Source: SCUD01 sp036824505 (GTDB lineage Bacteria > Pseudomonadota > Gammaproteobacteria > Steroidobacterales > Steroidobacteraceae). Taken from it: a stretch of DNA of 64,000 nucleotides. Below are positions 1 through 8,625 of the stretch, piece by piece. Made by a program: the position numbers and the translations under genes. Location of the stretch: positions 106,268-170,267 of the forward strand of contig DAITAA010000002.1 in the NCBI GenBank assembly GCA_036824505.1, written 5' to 3'. Numbering within the stretch: the first letter of the stretch is position 1; every line of letters starts with the position of its first letter. The notes under the pieces are model-generated. The model was given only the letters and a program-made list of their open reading frames with translations, was not told the DNA's origin and searched no databases.

Positions 1-48
1 GGGACGCACCCCTTTTCCCTCCGAGGGAAAAGGGGTGCGTCCCCTTTT
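1..48. repeat. Perfect 20-bp inverted repeat, REP-like hairpin downstream of yacG
   Basis: The first 20 bases pair perfectly with bases 24-43 around a 3-nt loop (CCG). The right half contains a second alternative hairpin, AAAAGGGG-TGCGT-CCCCTTTT at 28-48, so the element looks like two head-to-head copies of one short palindrome. It abuts the TGA stop of yacG. It may stop or stabilise transcripts arriving from yacG, but no T tract is visible because the window begins here. A dispersed REP-type repeat is the alternative reading. Confidence 0.75.
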
Positions 49-239
49 CAGTGCTTCAGCGGGTCGGTGTCGGGTTCCGCGTCCGGGATTTCCACGGCTT
101 CGCCGGGGATGGCGTGGCGTTCCTCGAACCAGGCGCCGAGATCTATCTGCTTGCAGCGTTCGCTGCAGAATGGACGCCAGGGATTGTCGTCCCATTTGCA
201 CTGACGCTTGCAATGCGGACAGGTGATCAGGGTCGCCAT
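48..239 (-). CDS. yacG: DNA gyrase inhibitor YacG, zinc-binding
   Basis: This 63-residue protein is a small zinc-binding protein of the YacG family, which binds DNA gyrase and blocks its activity. Four cysteines at residues 7, 10, 25 and 29 form the CxxC...CxxxC zinc site, followed by the family motif around IDLGAWF and an acidic C-terminus. The length matches the family (about 60-65 residues). It is the last gene of the pilB-pilC-pilD-coaE-zapD-yacG series and starts 5 bp after the zapD stop, so co-transcription is likely. The stop codon touches the inverted repeat at the left edge of the window. Confidence 0.93.
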   Translation of the reverse strand: MATLITCPHCKRQCKWDDNPWRPFCSERCKQIDLGAWFEERHAIPGEAVEIPDAEPDTDPLKH

Positions 240-244
240 CGCGA

Positions 245-1042
245 TCAGTAGCAGGTCGTCAGGCTGAAGCGCACGTCCTCGGTCGCCTGAACGGGCCGGC
301 TGTGCACACTATTCCAGCGCAGGAAGCGCAGGCTGCAGCGGTGGTGGCTGCCACTCACCTCGGGATACAGCCGCGATTCGCCGGGCAGCGTGAGACGGAC
401 GAGCTGTACCGGCCGGTCGCGCTCGAACACGATCTGGTAAACGCCGCCGATTGCGAGCTCGTCGCGCGGCAAGGCGTTCTCGCGCGTGATCCATAGCAGC
501 TCCGAGACTGATTCGCATAGCGGACGGATCGTTGTCAGCCAGTCGGCGAGATCGCTTTCGCGCAGGTCCGGCTCGAGATTGAGCCAGTGATAGTAATCGG
601 GCAGGTCGAATTCACAGGTACCACCCGGAATCGCACTGCGATGCTTGATCGCGTTCAGGAATTCGGACTCGCGCAGCCGCTGCATGAAGTTTGCACCGGC
701 GGCATTCAGTTCCTCGCGCCGCCGCACCAGTGCGGCGAGTATCGATCGCAGCCGCGCGGCATCCACGCCGGGACGGTTCTGATAATCGCGCATGGCCGAC
801 ATCTGCCGTTCGAGTTCCTTCAGCACGTCGCCGCGCGCATCGCCGCGCGAGGTGATCGCGAGGATCTCGAGCAGTCCCGCGACTGCGGAACGGCTGGACC
901 AGGGATTTGGAATGCCCGCGTGATAGGAAAGCTGCTGCCAGAGGAATTCGAGCCGCATGAATCCCCGCATCCGCTCGTTCAGCGGCTGCTCGTAGGTGAT
1001 CGGCTCCGGATTGACCCGGGGTTCCGGGACTGGCTCGAACAT
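245..1042 (-). CDS. zapD: Cell division protein ZapD
   Basis: ZapD binds FtsZ in the cytoplasm and cross-links its filaments at the Z-ring. The N-terminal block ITYEQPLNERMRGFMRLEFL and the largely helical remainder match the family. I chose the ATG at 1042, giving 265 residues. The frame stays open to another ATG at 1081, which would give 278 residues; the shorter form is nearer the usual length of about 250. The gene lies between coaE and yacG, the standard gammaproteobacterial order. The coaE-zapD gap is about 77 bp with the shorter start. Confidence 0.9.
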   Translation of the reverse strand: MFEPVPEPRVNPEPITYEQPLNERMRGFMRLEFLWQQLSYHAGIPNPWSSRSAVAGLLEILAITSRGDARGDVLKELERQMSAMRDYQNRPGVDAARLRSILAALVRRREELNAAGANFMQRLRESEFLNAIKHRSAIPGGTCEFDLPDYYHWLNLEPDLRESDLADWLTTIRPLCESVSELLWITRENALPRDELAIGGVYQIVFERDRPVQLVRLTLPGESRLYPEVSGSHHRCSLRFLRWNSVHSRPVQATEDVRFSLTTCY

Positions 1043-1119
1043 GGCCCTATTCTGCGACACGCCTTCCGGCCCCGTAAACATCGTATTCCGGCCTCGGCCT
1101 GCGAACTGCTGCCTGGCGC

Positions 1120-1719
1120 TCAGTTTTTCGCGGCCAGACGGCGGTACTTGCGGTCCAGCCCGGCGACCAGTTCGACGAGTTTCGCCGGGTCCCGGTCATT
1201 CACGATGACGTCATCGGCCGCAGCGAGACGCTCGTCACGCGTTGCCTGTGCGGCGAGCGCGCGCGCGGCGTTCTGCCGGGTTTCGCCGTCGCGGCGCATC
1301 AGGCGCTCGATCTGCTGCTCCTCGGTGCAGTCCACGACCAGTACCCGGTTGACCAGCTGCCGGCGGCCGCCCTCGACCAGCAGCGGGATCACGAGGACCT
1401 GATATGGGCCCGAAGCGGCATCGGCCTGGCGGACCAGCTCCGAAATGATGGCCGGATGCAGGATTGACTCGACGATATCGCGGGTCCCCGGATCACTGAA
1501 AATGCGCTCCCGGAGTCGCTGGCGGTCGAGACTACCGTCGGGGGCGAGGATGCCGCTGCCGAGCGCCCGGGTCAGGGCCGCAAGCGCTGGAAGGCCGGGC
1601 ATGACGATTTCCCGTGCGATCCGGTCCGCGTCGATGACAGCGGCGCCAAACCTGGCGAAGAGATCTGCAACCGTCGACTTGCCGCTCGCAATCCCCCCGG
1701 TGAGCCCGATGCGAAGCAT
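1120..1719 (-). CDS. coaE: Dephospho-CoA kinase CoaE
   Basis: CoaE catalyses the last step of coenzyme A synthesis, ATP-dependent 3'-phosphorylation of dephospho-CoA, in the cytoplasm. The protein is 199 residues, normal for the family. It opens with LRIGLTGGIASGKST, whose P-loop spans residues 8-16, and has the DADRIARE motif shortly after. The ATG at 1719 is 11 bp after the pilD stop and puts the P-loop at the usual place. The frame is open further upstream into pilD, but that part is only a shadow. It belongs to the pilBCD-coaE operon. Confidence 0.96.
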   Translation of the reverse strand: MLRIGLTGGIASGKSTVADLFARFGAAVIDADRIAREIVMPGLPALAALTRALGSGILAPDGSLDRQRLRERIFSDPGTRDIVESILHPAIISELVRQADAASGPYQVLVIPLLVEGGRRQLVNRVLVVDCTEEQQIERLMRRDGETRQNAARALAAQATRDERLAAADDVIVNDRDPAKLVELVAGLDRKYRRLAAKN

Positions 1720-1730
1720 CCGCGCTGCGC

Positions 1731-2594
1731 TCAACGCAGGCCTGCGACGTTGAGGTAACGCTCGACGAGCAGCGGGCCCCACAACATCGCGATCCATCCT
1801 GCGCCCGCGAGATAGGGCCCGAAGGGGATCGGCACATCGCGTCCATGGCGCCTTGCCACGATCATCGTCAGACCGACTGCGGAGCCGACCATGGCCGACA
1901 GCAGCAGCACGAGCGGCAGCATCTGCCAGCCGAGCCACGCGCCGATCGCCGCGAAGAGCTTGAAGTCCCCGTAGCCCATGCCCTCCTTGCCGGTGACAAG
2001 CCGGAAGGCCTGGAATACGAGCCACAGGGCCAGATATCCGGCAGCTGCACCGATCAGCGCATCACGCGGCGAAGGAGCGCCAGCCACCGGCCAGGCGCTG
2101 GCGAGCAGCCCGATCCACAAGAGCGGCAGTGTCAGCACGTCGGGCAGGAGCTGCCGGTCGAGATCGATTCCGGTCAACGCAATCAGGTACCAGCTGAACA
2201 CGAGCGCGAGGGCGGCCTGGCTGCCGAATCCGTAATGCCAGGCGACCACACCGCTCACGATGGCCGTCACGAGTTCGACCAGCGGATATCGCAGCGGAAT
2301 CTTCGCGCCGCAGGAAGCGCAGCGACCGCGCAGCGCCAGATAGCTCAGCACCGGAATATTGTGGATGGCGCGGATCTGTGTGGAACAGGACGGGCAGCGC
2401 GAGCGCGGCCTGACCAGGTTGAGCGCCTCGCCTTCGGGCTTCGCGGCATGACCGGTAATCTCCGCACATTGCGCGCGCCACTGCCGCTCCAGCATCAGCG
2501 GCAGCCGGTGGATCACGACATTGAGGAAACTGCCGATCGCCAGCGCAAAAAGTGCGGCGACCGCCGCGAATACGGCGGGATTCGCCGACAGCAT
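1731..2594 (-). CDS. pilD: Prepilin peptidase / N-methyltransferase PilD
   Basis: PilD is the inner-membrane aspartic protease that cleaves type IV prepilin leaders and methylates the new N-terminal residue. Residues 12-30 carry the GSFLNVVIHRLP signature. Cytoplasmic zinc cysteines sit at residues 67, 70, 92 and 95 (CPSC, CASC), so the methyltransferase part looks intact. The catalytic aspartates are in GIDLDRQLLPD (144/146) and GYGDFK (210). Length (287) and multi-pass hydrophobicity fit. Its expected substrate here is PilA, whose leader ends Gly7-Phe8. It follows pilC after 23 bp. Confidence 0.96.
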   Translation of the reverse strand: MLSANPAVFAAVAALFALAIGSFLNVVIHRLPLMLERQWRAQCAEITGHAAKPEGEALNLVRPRSRCPSCSTQIRAIHNIPVLSYLALRGRCASCGAKIPLRYPLVELVTAIVSGVVAWHYGFGSQAALALVFSWYLIALTGIDLDRQLLPDVLTLPLLWIGLLASAWPVAGAPSPRDALIGAAAGYLALWLVFQAFRLVTGKEGMGYGDFKLFAAIGAWLGWQMLPLVLLLSAMVGSAVGLTMIVARRHGRDVPIPFGPYLAGAGWIAMLWGPLLVERYLNVAGLR

Positions 2595-2617
2595 GGCCCA
2601 GGACTCCGACGGCCCGG

Positions 2618-3838
2618 TCAGATCACGGCGCCCAGCTTGAAGATCGGCAGGTACATCGCGATCACGAGACCGCCGACCAGCACACCGAGGAACGCCATGA
2701 TGAGCGGCTCTAGCAACGAGGACAGGCCGTCCACCGCCGTGTCCACCTCGAGTTCGTAGAAGTCGGCGACCTTGGCGGACATTGCGTCGAGGGAGCCGGA
2801 TTCCTCGCCGACTGCGATCATCTGCACGACCATGTTGGGGAACAGCCCCGTGTTTTCCATCGCACGCTGCAGTCGCTGGCCGGTCGCGACCTCGTCGCGC
2901 ATGCGCATGACGGCCGTTTCATAGACGATGTTGCCGGTGGCGCCGGCGACCGATTCCATGGCCTCTACCAGCGGCACGCCGGCCGAGAACATCGTGGAAA
3001 GCGTGCGCGCATAGCGCGCGATCGCGGCCTTGACGAGGATCGGCCCGACGATCGGCAGCTTCAACATCGCGCGATCCAGGAAATGCCGCAGCGCGCGCGA
3101 GCGTTTCTTGAAGTACAGGAAGACGGCCACGCCGCCGCCGATCATGAGACCCATCCACCAACCCTGGGCCTGCACGAATCGTGACATTTCGATGACCATG
3201 CGCGTGAAAGCCGGCAAGTCCGCGCCAAAACCCTTGAATAGCGACTCGAATTGCGGGATCACGAACAGCAGCAGGATCAGCGTCACGATTACGGCGACCG
3301 CGAGCACCGCGGCCGGGTAGAACAGCGCCTTCTTGATCTTCTTCTTCAGGGCTTCGGTCTTTTCCTTGTAGGTCGCGACCTTGTCCAGAAGCGATTCCAG
3401 CGCGCCCGCCTGCTCGCCCGCCTCGACGAGATTCACGTACAGGTCGTCGAAGTGGTGCGGGTGTTTGGCCAGGGACTCGTGCAGGGAGCTTCCGCCCTCG
3501 ATGTTGAGCTTGATGTCGAGGATCAGCTTCTGCATCGCCGGCTTTTCATGGCCGACGCCGACGATTTCGAACGCCTGCACCAGCGGAATGCCCGCAGCGA
3601 GCATGGTTGCGAGCTGACGGCTGAACATTGCGATGTCGAGCGCGCTTACACTGCCGCCACTCTTGAACAGGCTCTGCTGCTTCTTGATCTTGACCGGAAC
3701 GATGCTCTGGCGTCGCAGTTCCGCGCGGACTTCGTTCTCGTTCTTGGCGAGCGAGCGGCCGCGGACCTTGTTGCCCTTGCGGTCCTTGCCTTCCCACGAG
3801 TAGGGGATGTCTTTGACTGCGGCTGAGGTCTGCGCCAT
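2618..3838 (-). CDS. pilC: Type IV pilus inner-membrane platform protein PilC
   Basis: PilC is the polytopic inner-membrane protein that couples the PilB motor to pilin insertion. The 406-residue protein has the two repeated GspF/T2SSF domains (roughly residues 70-190 and 270-395), each beginning with a motif such as FSRQLATMLAAGIPL or YARTLSTMFSAGVPL. Membrane segments lie near residues 170-195, 225-245 and 375-400. The ATG start gives a typical soluble N-terminus. It is 50 bp downstream of pilB and 23 bp upstream of pilD. Confidence 0.96.
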   Translation of the reverse strand: MAQTSAAVKDIPYSWEGKDRKGNKVRGRSLAKNENEVRAELRRQSIVPVKIKKQQSLFKSGGSVSALDIAMFSRQLATMLAAGIPLVQAFEIVGVGHEKPAMQKLILDIKLNIEGGSSLHESLAKHPHHFDDLYVNLVEAGEQAGALESLLDKVATYKEKTEALKKKIKKALFYPAAVLAVAVIVTLILLLFVIPQFESLFKGFGADLPAFTRMVIEMSRFVQAQGWWMGLMIGGGVAVFLYFKKRSRALRHFLDRAMLKLPIVGPILVKAAIARYARTLSTMFSAGVPLVEAMESVAGATGNIVYETAVMRMRDEVATGQRLQRAMENTGLFPNMVVQMIAVGEESGSLDAMSAKVADFYELEVDTAVDGLSSLLEPLIMAFLGVLVGGLVIAMYLPIFKLGAVI

Positions 3839-3888
3839 GGTTTCGGTGGTCCTCTACCCTGAGCCTTGAATTCTAGCGCCCGGTCCGA

Positions 3889-5628
3889 TCATTCAACTGT
3901 GACGCGGTTGACTTCTTCGAGGGTGGTCAGCCCGTCCATGACCTTCTTGAGGCCCGAAGTCCGCAGATCCCAGACTCCGTCCTTGGTGGCCTGGTCGCGG
4001 ATATGGGGAGCGCTGCCGCCCTCCAGGATGATCCGCCCGATCGTCTCGGTCACCGGCAGCACCTCATAGATGCCGACCCGCCCCTTGTATCCATCGGTGC
4101 ACTGGCTGCAACCAACCGCTTTGTGGATCTTGAAATCGCCGCGACTGACCTGGTCCTCGGTGAAGCCTTCCTTCAGCAGTGCCTCGGCCGGCAGCGTCAG
4201 CGGCGCCTTGCAGCTCGAGCACAGCCGCCGCGCAAGCCGCTGCGCGATAATCAGGCTGACCGAGGTCGCAATCGCATAGGGTTTGACCCCCATGTCCACC
4301 ATGCGTGTCAGTGTCTGCGGCGCGTCATTCGTGTGCAGCGTCGACAACACAAGGTGACCGGTCTGCGCCGCCTTGATCGCTATCTCGGCCGTCTCGAGAT
4401 CGCGCACCTCTCCGACCATGATGACGTCCGGATCCTGGCGCAGGAAGGCGCGGAGTGCCGAGGCGAATGTCAGGCCGACCTTTGGATTGACATTGACCTG
4501 ATTGACGCCGGGCAACACGATTTCCGCAGGGTCCTCGGCGGTCGAGATATTGGTGTCCTCGACATTCAGGATCGAAAGCCCGGTGTACAGCGAAACCGTC
4601 TTGCCGCTGCCAGTCGGGCCGGTTACAAGAATCATGCCCTGGGGCCGTGCCAGCGTCTTCATGTAAAGGTCTTTCTGGAACGGCTCGTAGCCCAGCGCGT
4701 CGATACCCATCATCGCGGTGCTGGCATCCAGGATGCGGAGCACGATCTTCTCGCCGAACAATGTCGGACAGCTGCTGACGCGGAAGTCGATCGAACGGTT
4801 CTTGGAAAGCCGCATCTTGATGCGGCCGTCCTGCGGTACGCGCCGTTCGGCGATGTCGAGGCGCGACATCACCTTCAGGCGGGCCGCAAGCTTGGTCGCA
4901 AGCTGCACGGGCGGCTGCGCAACCTCGCGCAGCACGCCATCCACACGCAGCCGGATGCGGTAATACTTCTCGTACGGCTCGAAATGGATGTCGGAGGCGT
5001 TCTTGCGGATCGCGTCCAGCATGATCTTGTTGACGAAGCGCACGATCGGCGCATCTTCCACGTCGTCGCGGCCGCTGTCGGCTTCCGACTCGTCGGTCGA
5101 CGATATGTCGAGGTTCTCGAGATCGAAATCGTCCTCGCCGAGCGAGGGCATCGAAGTGTCGACCTGATCGATCGCTTTCTGCACGGCGCGCTGCAGCTTG
5201 TCATCCTCGACGATGACGGCTTCGATCGCGAGCCCGGTCTGGAACTTGATCTCATCGACCGCGTGCAGATTGGTGGGGTCGGAGACGGCGACGTGCAGCC
5301 GCTTGCCGCGCTTGACGAGCGGCAGCACGCGATGCTTGGATAACAACTTGTCGTTGACGATCCGGACGGTGTCGAGATCGATGTTGACCGCATCGAGGTC
5401 CAGCAGCGGGACGCCGAATTCCTGCGCCGCCGCGATCGCGATGTCGCGCGCAGCGGCCAGATCATGGGACACCAGCCAGCTGACCAGGTGGGTCTTGCGT
5501 TCGCGTGCGCTCGCGATGGCATCGAGCATCGCAGCCTCATCGATCAGGCCGTCCAGGACCAGGCGCTGTGCCAGGCCGCTGAGCACCGCCCGGACCGAAC
5601 CTGTCATCACGGTTGCGTTCTCGTTCAT
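3889..5628 (-). CDS. pilB: Type IV pilus assembly ATPase PilB
   Basis: PilB is the cytoplasmic hexameric ATPase that powers pilus extension. The N-terminal T2SSE_N domain covers about residues 25-150, followed by an acidic linker. The ATPase core has Walker A at 337-345 (GPTGSGKT), the Asp and His boxes, and a tetracysteine zinc site at residues 470, 473, 507 and 510 that is typical of PilB/GspE extension motors. The length of 579 is normal. It opens the pilB-pilC-pilD-coaE-zapD-yacG operon. A separate sulfatase-fold gene lies between it and pilA, a change from the usual arrangement. Confidence 0.97.
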   Translation of the reverse strand: MNENATVMTGSVRAVLSGLAQRLVLDGLIDEAAMLDAIASARERKTHLVSWLVSHDLAAARDIAIAAAQEFGVPLLDLDAVNIDLDTVRIVNDKLLSKHRVLPLVKRGKRLHVAVSDPTNLHAVDEIKFQTGLAIEAVIVEDDKLQRAVQKAIDQVDTSMPSLGEDDFDLENLDISSTDESEADSGRDDVEDAPIVRFVNKIMLDAIRKNASDIHFEPYEKYYRIRLRVDGVLREVAQPPVQLATKLAARLKVMSRLDIAERRVPQDGRIKMRLSKNRSIDFRVSSCPTLFGEKIVLRILDASTAMMGIDALGYEPFQKDLYMKTLARPQGMILVTGPTGSGKTVSLYTGLSILNVEDTNISTAEDPAEIVLPGVNQVNVNPKVGLTFASALRAFLRQDPDVIMVGEVRDLETAEIAIKAAQTGHLVLSTLHTNDAPQTLTRMVDMGVKPYAIATSVSLIIAQRLARRLCSSCKAPLTLPAEALLKEGFTEDQVSRGDFKIHKAVGCSQCTDGYKGRVGIYEVLPVTETIGRIILEGGSAPHIRDQATKDGVWDLRTSGLKKVMDGLTTLEEVNRVTVE

Positions 5629-5669
5629 CCGGTCAGACCGTCCCCGATTTTCGTTGTCCCGAGCCCCGA

Positions 5670-5699
5670 ATAATGTACCCCATGGGGGGGTACCGGCAA
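5670..5699 (-). promoter_or_regulatory. Candidate sigma-70 promoter of pilB with palindromic spacer
   Basis: Reading the minus strand, TTGCCG is followed 18 bp later by CATTAT, about 40 bp before the pilB start. The spacer is a palindrome, GTACCCC and GGGGTAC arms around a 5-nt centre, which could be an operator or a hairpin. The match to consensus is only moderate (TTG plus 4 of 6 in the -10). Confidence 0.3.
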
Positions 5700-5754
5700 T
5701 TGTTAAATCGCCGCCGATGCTCCCATAACCCGGTCCGGCAACCGGTGACGGAGA

Positions 5755-7818
5755 TCACATTAGCGGCAGACTGGAGTCCGCGGGCAGTTCGCCCGCAAAG
5801 CGTGCATGGAGCGCATCCCAGAGGCGGGCGGCTTCGGGCTCGGTCGCGGGGTCCGGCCGGCCCACCAGACGCCGTGGCGATGGCGTGTGGCGGTCGGTGA
5901 ACAGGTAGGTTACCGATCCGTCGACCGGGCCGGGAATTGCCGCCAGCAGGGAGTTTCGCGAGAACGCCGCGCGTTGCTTGCGCGTGATCAGCATCGGCAG
6001 GCGATTGCTCCTGAACTGCACCCAGCCGGTAGCCGGATTCAATTCGTAGAATACGGCCGCTTCGTCGATGATACCGGACGCCTCATAGCGGCCTGCGAGC
6101 GTGCTCGGGGTATTGAAATCGGTTTCCGTGAATCGCACGCGCGAATCGATGCGCGCGACCTCTGACGGATTCGCGAGCAGTGGCAGCAGCGAAATTCCAT
6201 CGATGCCGGATGGCGCCTTGCCGGTTGCGAATTCCTCGAGTGTCGGGCGCAGGTCCAGGAGCGATACGGGCCAGTCGTAAGTGCCTGCGGCCCCGGGCAG
6301 CCGCGCACGGCCATAGGCGCGCATCGCGAGCACGACACCATACTGGTGGGGACTCATGACACTCGTGCCATGTCCCCACAGCGAATCCCAGATCTCGCGG
6401 CTGCTGCCGGTGGCGCGCAGCATCGAATCGGTCTTGCCGCCCAGGGCCTCGCCATGATCCGACAGGACGACGACCAGCGAATTCTCGAGCAGCCCTTTTC
6501 TTGTCAGCACGCGCAGGACATTCTCGAACTGGCGATCGACTTCCTCGATGGCGCTGCGATACGCGGGGCGGTATTCCTGTGGCGTTGTCGGCGCCACCGC
6601 CGTCGCCCAGCTATAGGGCCAATGCGCGAGTGTCAGGTGGATCGCGATGAATGCCGGGCCCTCGACCGCGACTTCGTTCTCGAGTCGCTCGACGAAGTCC
6701 TCGGGTTCATAGGTGACATTGGCCGCGCGATTTGCGTGATTCGAGGGAAACAGCAGGCCCCCGGCGGTGGTCGTTGCGAGCAGATTCACCAGCGGAATAT
6801 CACCGCCATAGCCCAGCAGGAAGTCCACCGCACCGACCGGCGGCGTGATCAGCTGGTCGAAGCCATAGGACTCGTCGAAGTTCGCAAAGCGGACCTCGTC
6901 AGTCGCATAGATTGCGCGATAGCCGTGTTTCTTGAGCGTGGCCGGCAGCGTGACACCCTCGTGCACCAACGAGCGTGGCATCAGGTTGAAGCGGGCATTG
7001 GTAGAGACCGGGTAACGACCAGTCAGGATGGAAACCCAGGCCGGATAGGTCCGTGCGAGCGGGCTGGTTGCATCCGAAAAGCGTGTTGCTCCGGCGAGGA
7101 ACCGGTCGATATTCGGCGTCACAACGGCCCCGCTCTGCGCTTCCGTCAGGTCCTGGCGCAGCGAATCCACGCCGAGGATGATCACATTTGGCGATGCACC
7201 GGCAACGCCGGCATGCGATGGGCCCGCATCGGCCAATGCCAGCAGGACACCGGCCAGCAAAGCGAGGGCGCCGGCGCCCCCAAAACTGAGGACGAAGCGG
7301 GGATTTCTTACGCGAATTCGCCGCACTGCGCGGATCGTCAGAAACAGGACCAGCGCGACGAATACGAACAACCCGATCTGCACCGGCCGGAAGCCGCCGA
7401 CATTGGTCAGCAGCCAGGAATCGGGGCCCGCGAAGATGGATGCGGGATGCCAGGTCGCGTTGGCGGCCATGACGAGACCCACGAGCAGCACAAACCACCC
7501 GCTGATCAGCGATCCGCGCCGCGCCAGCGCAATCCCGGTGAACGCTACTTCGGTCAGGCGCGCAAGCGCAAAAGCGCCAAGACCCAACAGCAGGTGACAC
7601 AACAGGATCGCGACGCCAAATGCGGCGAGTTGCCGGCTGAGCACGGAACCGAGCGCCCGTTGGAGGCTAAGTGACGCGATGATGCGGTGATTCGGCAGTA
7701 CGAATTGGAGCTCACGGTAAACCCACCAGAGACATGCCGCGAGAAAAACGAGCGCCAGCAGCTGGGACAGGGCCAGTCCCGACCAATGGCCAAGTTTCTT
7801 TCCTTTGCTGATGGTCAT
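5755..7818 (-). CDS. Membrane sulfatase-fold hydrolase/transferase next to pilA (Thr nucleophile)
   Basis: This 687-residue protein has about five N-terminal membrane segments (near residues 13-35, 65-88, 105-125, 147-165 and 178-197) and then a large periplasmic alkaline-phosphatase/sulfatase-type domain. The metal-site strand NVIILGVDSLRQDL contains Asp218. The position that would be the formylglycine Cys or Ser of true sulfatases is Thr257 in ARTYPAWVSILTGRYP. A Thr there is typical of phosphoethanolamine and phosphoglycerol transferases such as EptA, LtaS and the Neisseria pilin transferase PptA. A later SDHGEALGG supplies further metal ligands. The gene sits between pilA and pilB, so pilin decoration is a reasonable guess; it could equally act on envelope lipids. 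Substrate unknown. Confidence 0.8.
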   Translation of the reverse strand: MTISKGKKLGHWSGLALSQLLALVFLAACLWWVYRELQFVLPNHRIIASLSLQRALGSVLSRQLAAFGVAILLCHLLLGLGAFALARLTEVAFTGIALARRGSLISGWFVLLVGLVMAANATWHPASIFAGPDSWLLTNVGGFRPVQIGLFVFVALVLFLTIRAVRRIRVRNPRFVLSFGGAGALALLAGVLLALADAGPSHAGVAGASPNVIILGVDSLRQDLTEAQSGAVVTPNIDRFLAGATRFSDATSPLARTYPAWVSILTGRYPVSTNARFNLMPRSLVHEGVTLPATLKKHGYRAIYATDEVRFANFDESYGFDQLITPPVGAVDFLLGYGGDIPLVNLLATTTAGGLLFPSNHANRAANVTYEPEDFVERLENEVAVEGPAFIAIHLTLAHWPYSWATAVAPTTPQEYRPAYRSAIEEVDRQFENVLRVLTRKGLLENSLVVVLSDHGEALGGKTDSMLRATGSSREIWDSLWGHGTSVMSPHQYGVVLAMRAYGRARLPGAAGTYDWPVSLLDLRPTLEEFATGKAPSGIDGISLLPLLANPSEVARIDSRVRFTETDFNTPSTLAGRYEASGIIDEAAVFYELNPATGWVQFRSNRLPMLITRKQRAAFSRNSLLAAIPGPVDGSVTYLFTDRHTPSPRRLVGRPDPATEPEAARLWDALHARFAGELPADSSLPLM

Positions 7819-7851
7819 CGTCGCGAATTCAGCGATTGCAAATGCAGAAAA

Positions 7852-7881
7852 GGCAAGGCCCCTGAATGCAGGGGCCTTGCC
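7852..7881 (-). terminator. Rho-independent terminator of pilA
   Basis: A 13-bp perfect stem (GGCAAGGCCCCTG and its complement) with a 4-nt loop is followed on the minus strand by TTTTCTG. It lies between the pilA stop and the start of the sulfatase-fold gene. Most pilA transcripts should end here, leaving the downstream gene to read-through or its own promoter. Confidence 0.85.
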
Positions 7882-7918
7882 GGATCCGGCCAGATTGCCG
7901 GTCCATCACTCTCGGCTA

Positions 7919-8461
7919 TTACGAACCGCCACCGAATCCAGTGCGGCAGGAAGCCGGCATGTGCTTGTCGCTCAGGTCCGTCGTGCCGGCAACTGAAGTG
8001 TTGGCACCGGGATTACCCGCACCACCATCCGATTCAGGGTGCGTGCCCGACGGCGCGTTGGACTTGCCACAACGCCACACGACGTCGCCGTTGTCGTTGA
8101 CCAGCGGCTGGAGGGCAAGCTGCGAGCCCTGAATGCGCGAATTGGCATCCTTGCCGTAGGTGATCTGGATCGTCCCAACGGTATTGATGTCAATCCCCGA
8201 GACATAGCGGCCCGACTTGAAGGCTGCAACGGCTGCTGATCCGAGACCCGCTTCCATGAGGGTTATCGGCCATGCGCCGGTCTGCGCCGCATACTCAGCG
8301 ATACCCGCCTTGACGTCGGATGCCAGTGTCAGGCCTTCAGAGACCTGCGTGCGGATCGTGTAGTCCTGATACGCCGGGATCGCGATCGCGGCCAGGATGC
8401 CGATAATGGCAACCACGATCATCAATTCGATGAGCGTGAAGCCCTTCTGGATAAGTTTCAT
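7919..8461 (-). CDS. pilA: Major type IV pilin PilA
   Basis: PilA is the structural subunit of the type IVa pilus. The prepilin leader MKLIQKG is short and basic. Cleavage after Gly7 leaves Phe1, with the conserved Glu5 of the mature protein, in FTLIELMIVVAIIGILAAIA. The hydrophobic N-terminal helix is followed by a globular domain. Two cysteines, residues 131 and 172, can close the C-terminal D-loop. The tail is glycine-rich (FGGGS). At 180 residues it is slightly longer than many group-a pilins. A strong Shine-Dalgarno (AGGAGA) precedes the ATG. It has its own sigma-54 promoter and terminator and lies next to pilR-pilS. Confidence 0.97.
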   Translation of the reverse strand: MKLIQKGFTLIELMIVVAIIGILAAIAIPAYQDYTIRTQVSEGLTLASDVKAGIAEYAAQTGAWPITLMEAGLGSAAVAAFKSGRYVSGIDINTVGTIQITYGKDANSRIQGSQLALQPLVNDNGDVVWRCGKSNAPSGTHPESDGGAGNPGANTSVAGTTDLSDKHMPASCRTGFGGGS

Positions 8462-8522
8462 TTCAGTCGTCTCCTATATTTGAACCGAGGGCAGCGCAAA
8501 TGCGCTGATGCATCTGGAATGA

Positions 8523-8538
8523 AGCAAGGATCGTGCCA
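8523..8538 (-). promoter_or_regulatory. Sigma-54 promoter of pilA
   Basis: On the minus strand the sequence TGGCAC-GATCC-TTGCT fits the -24/-12 consensus (TGGCAC-N5-TTGCW) with no mismatch. It lies about 62 bp before the pilA ATG, predicting a start site near 8512 and a leader of about 50 nt. The adjacent pilR encodes a sigma-54 activator, as expected from known PilR control of pilA. Confidence 0.9.
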
Positions 8539-8625
8539 GCCCGGGAACTGACAGATAAGTCATTGAAATATATTGTTTTTAACGCCGGTCTGCCGCCGGA
8601 TGTCGTCATTCGCAGACTCCAGAGC

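Noticed and set aside
5755..7818. Reading the two sulfatase-fold proteins (also 24783-26363) as true sulfatases
   Set aside because: Neither has the Cys/Ser-x-Pro-x-Arg formylglycine site; both have Thr in the nucleophile position.
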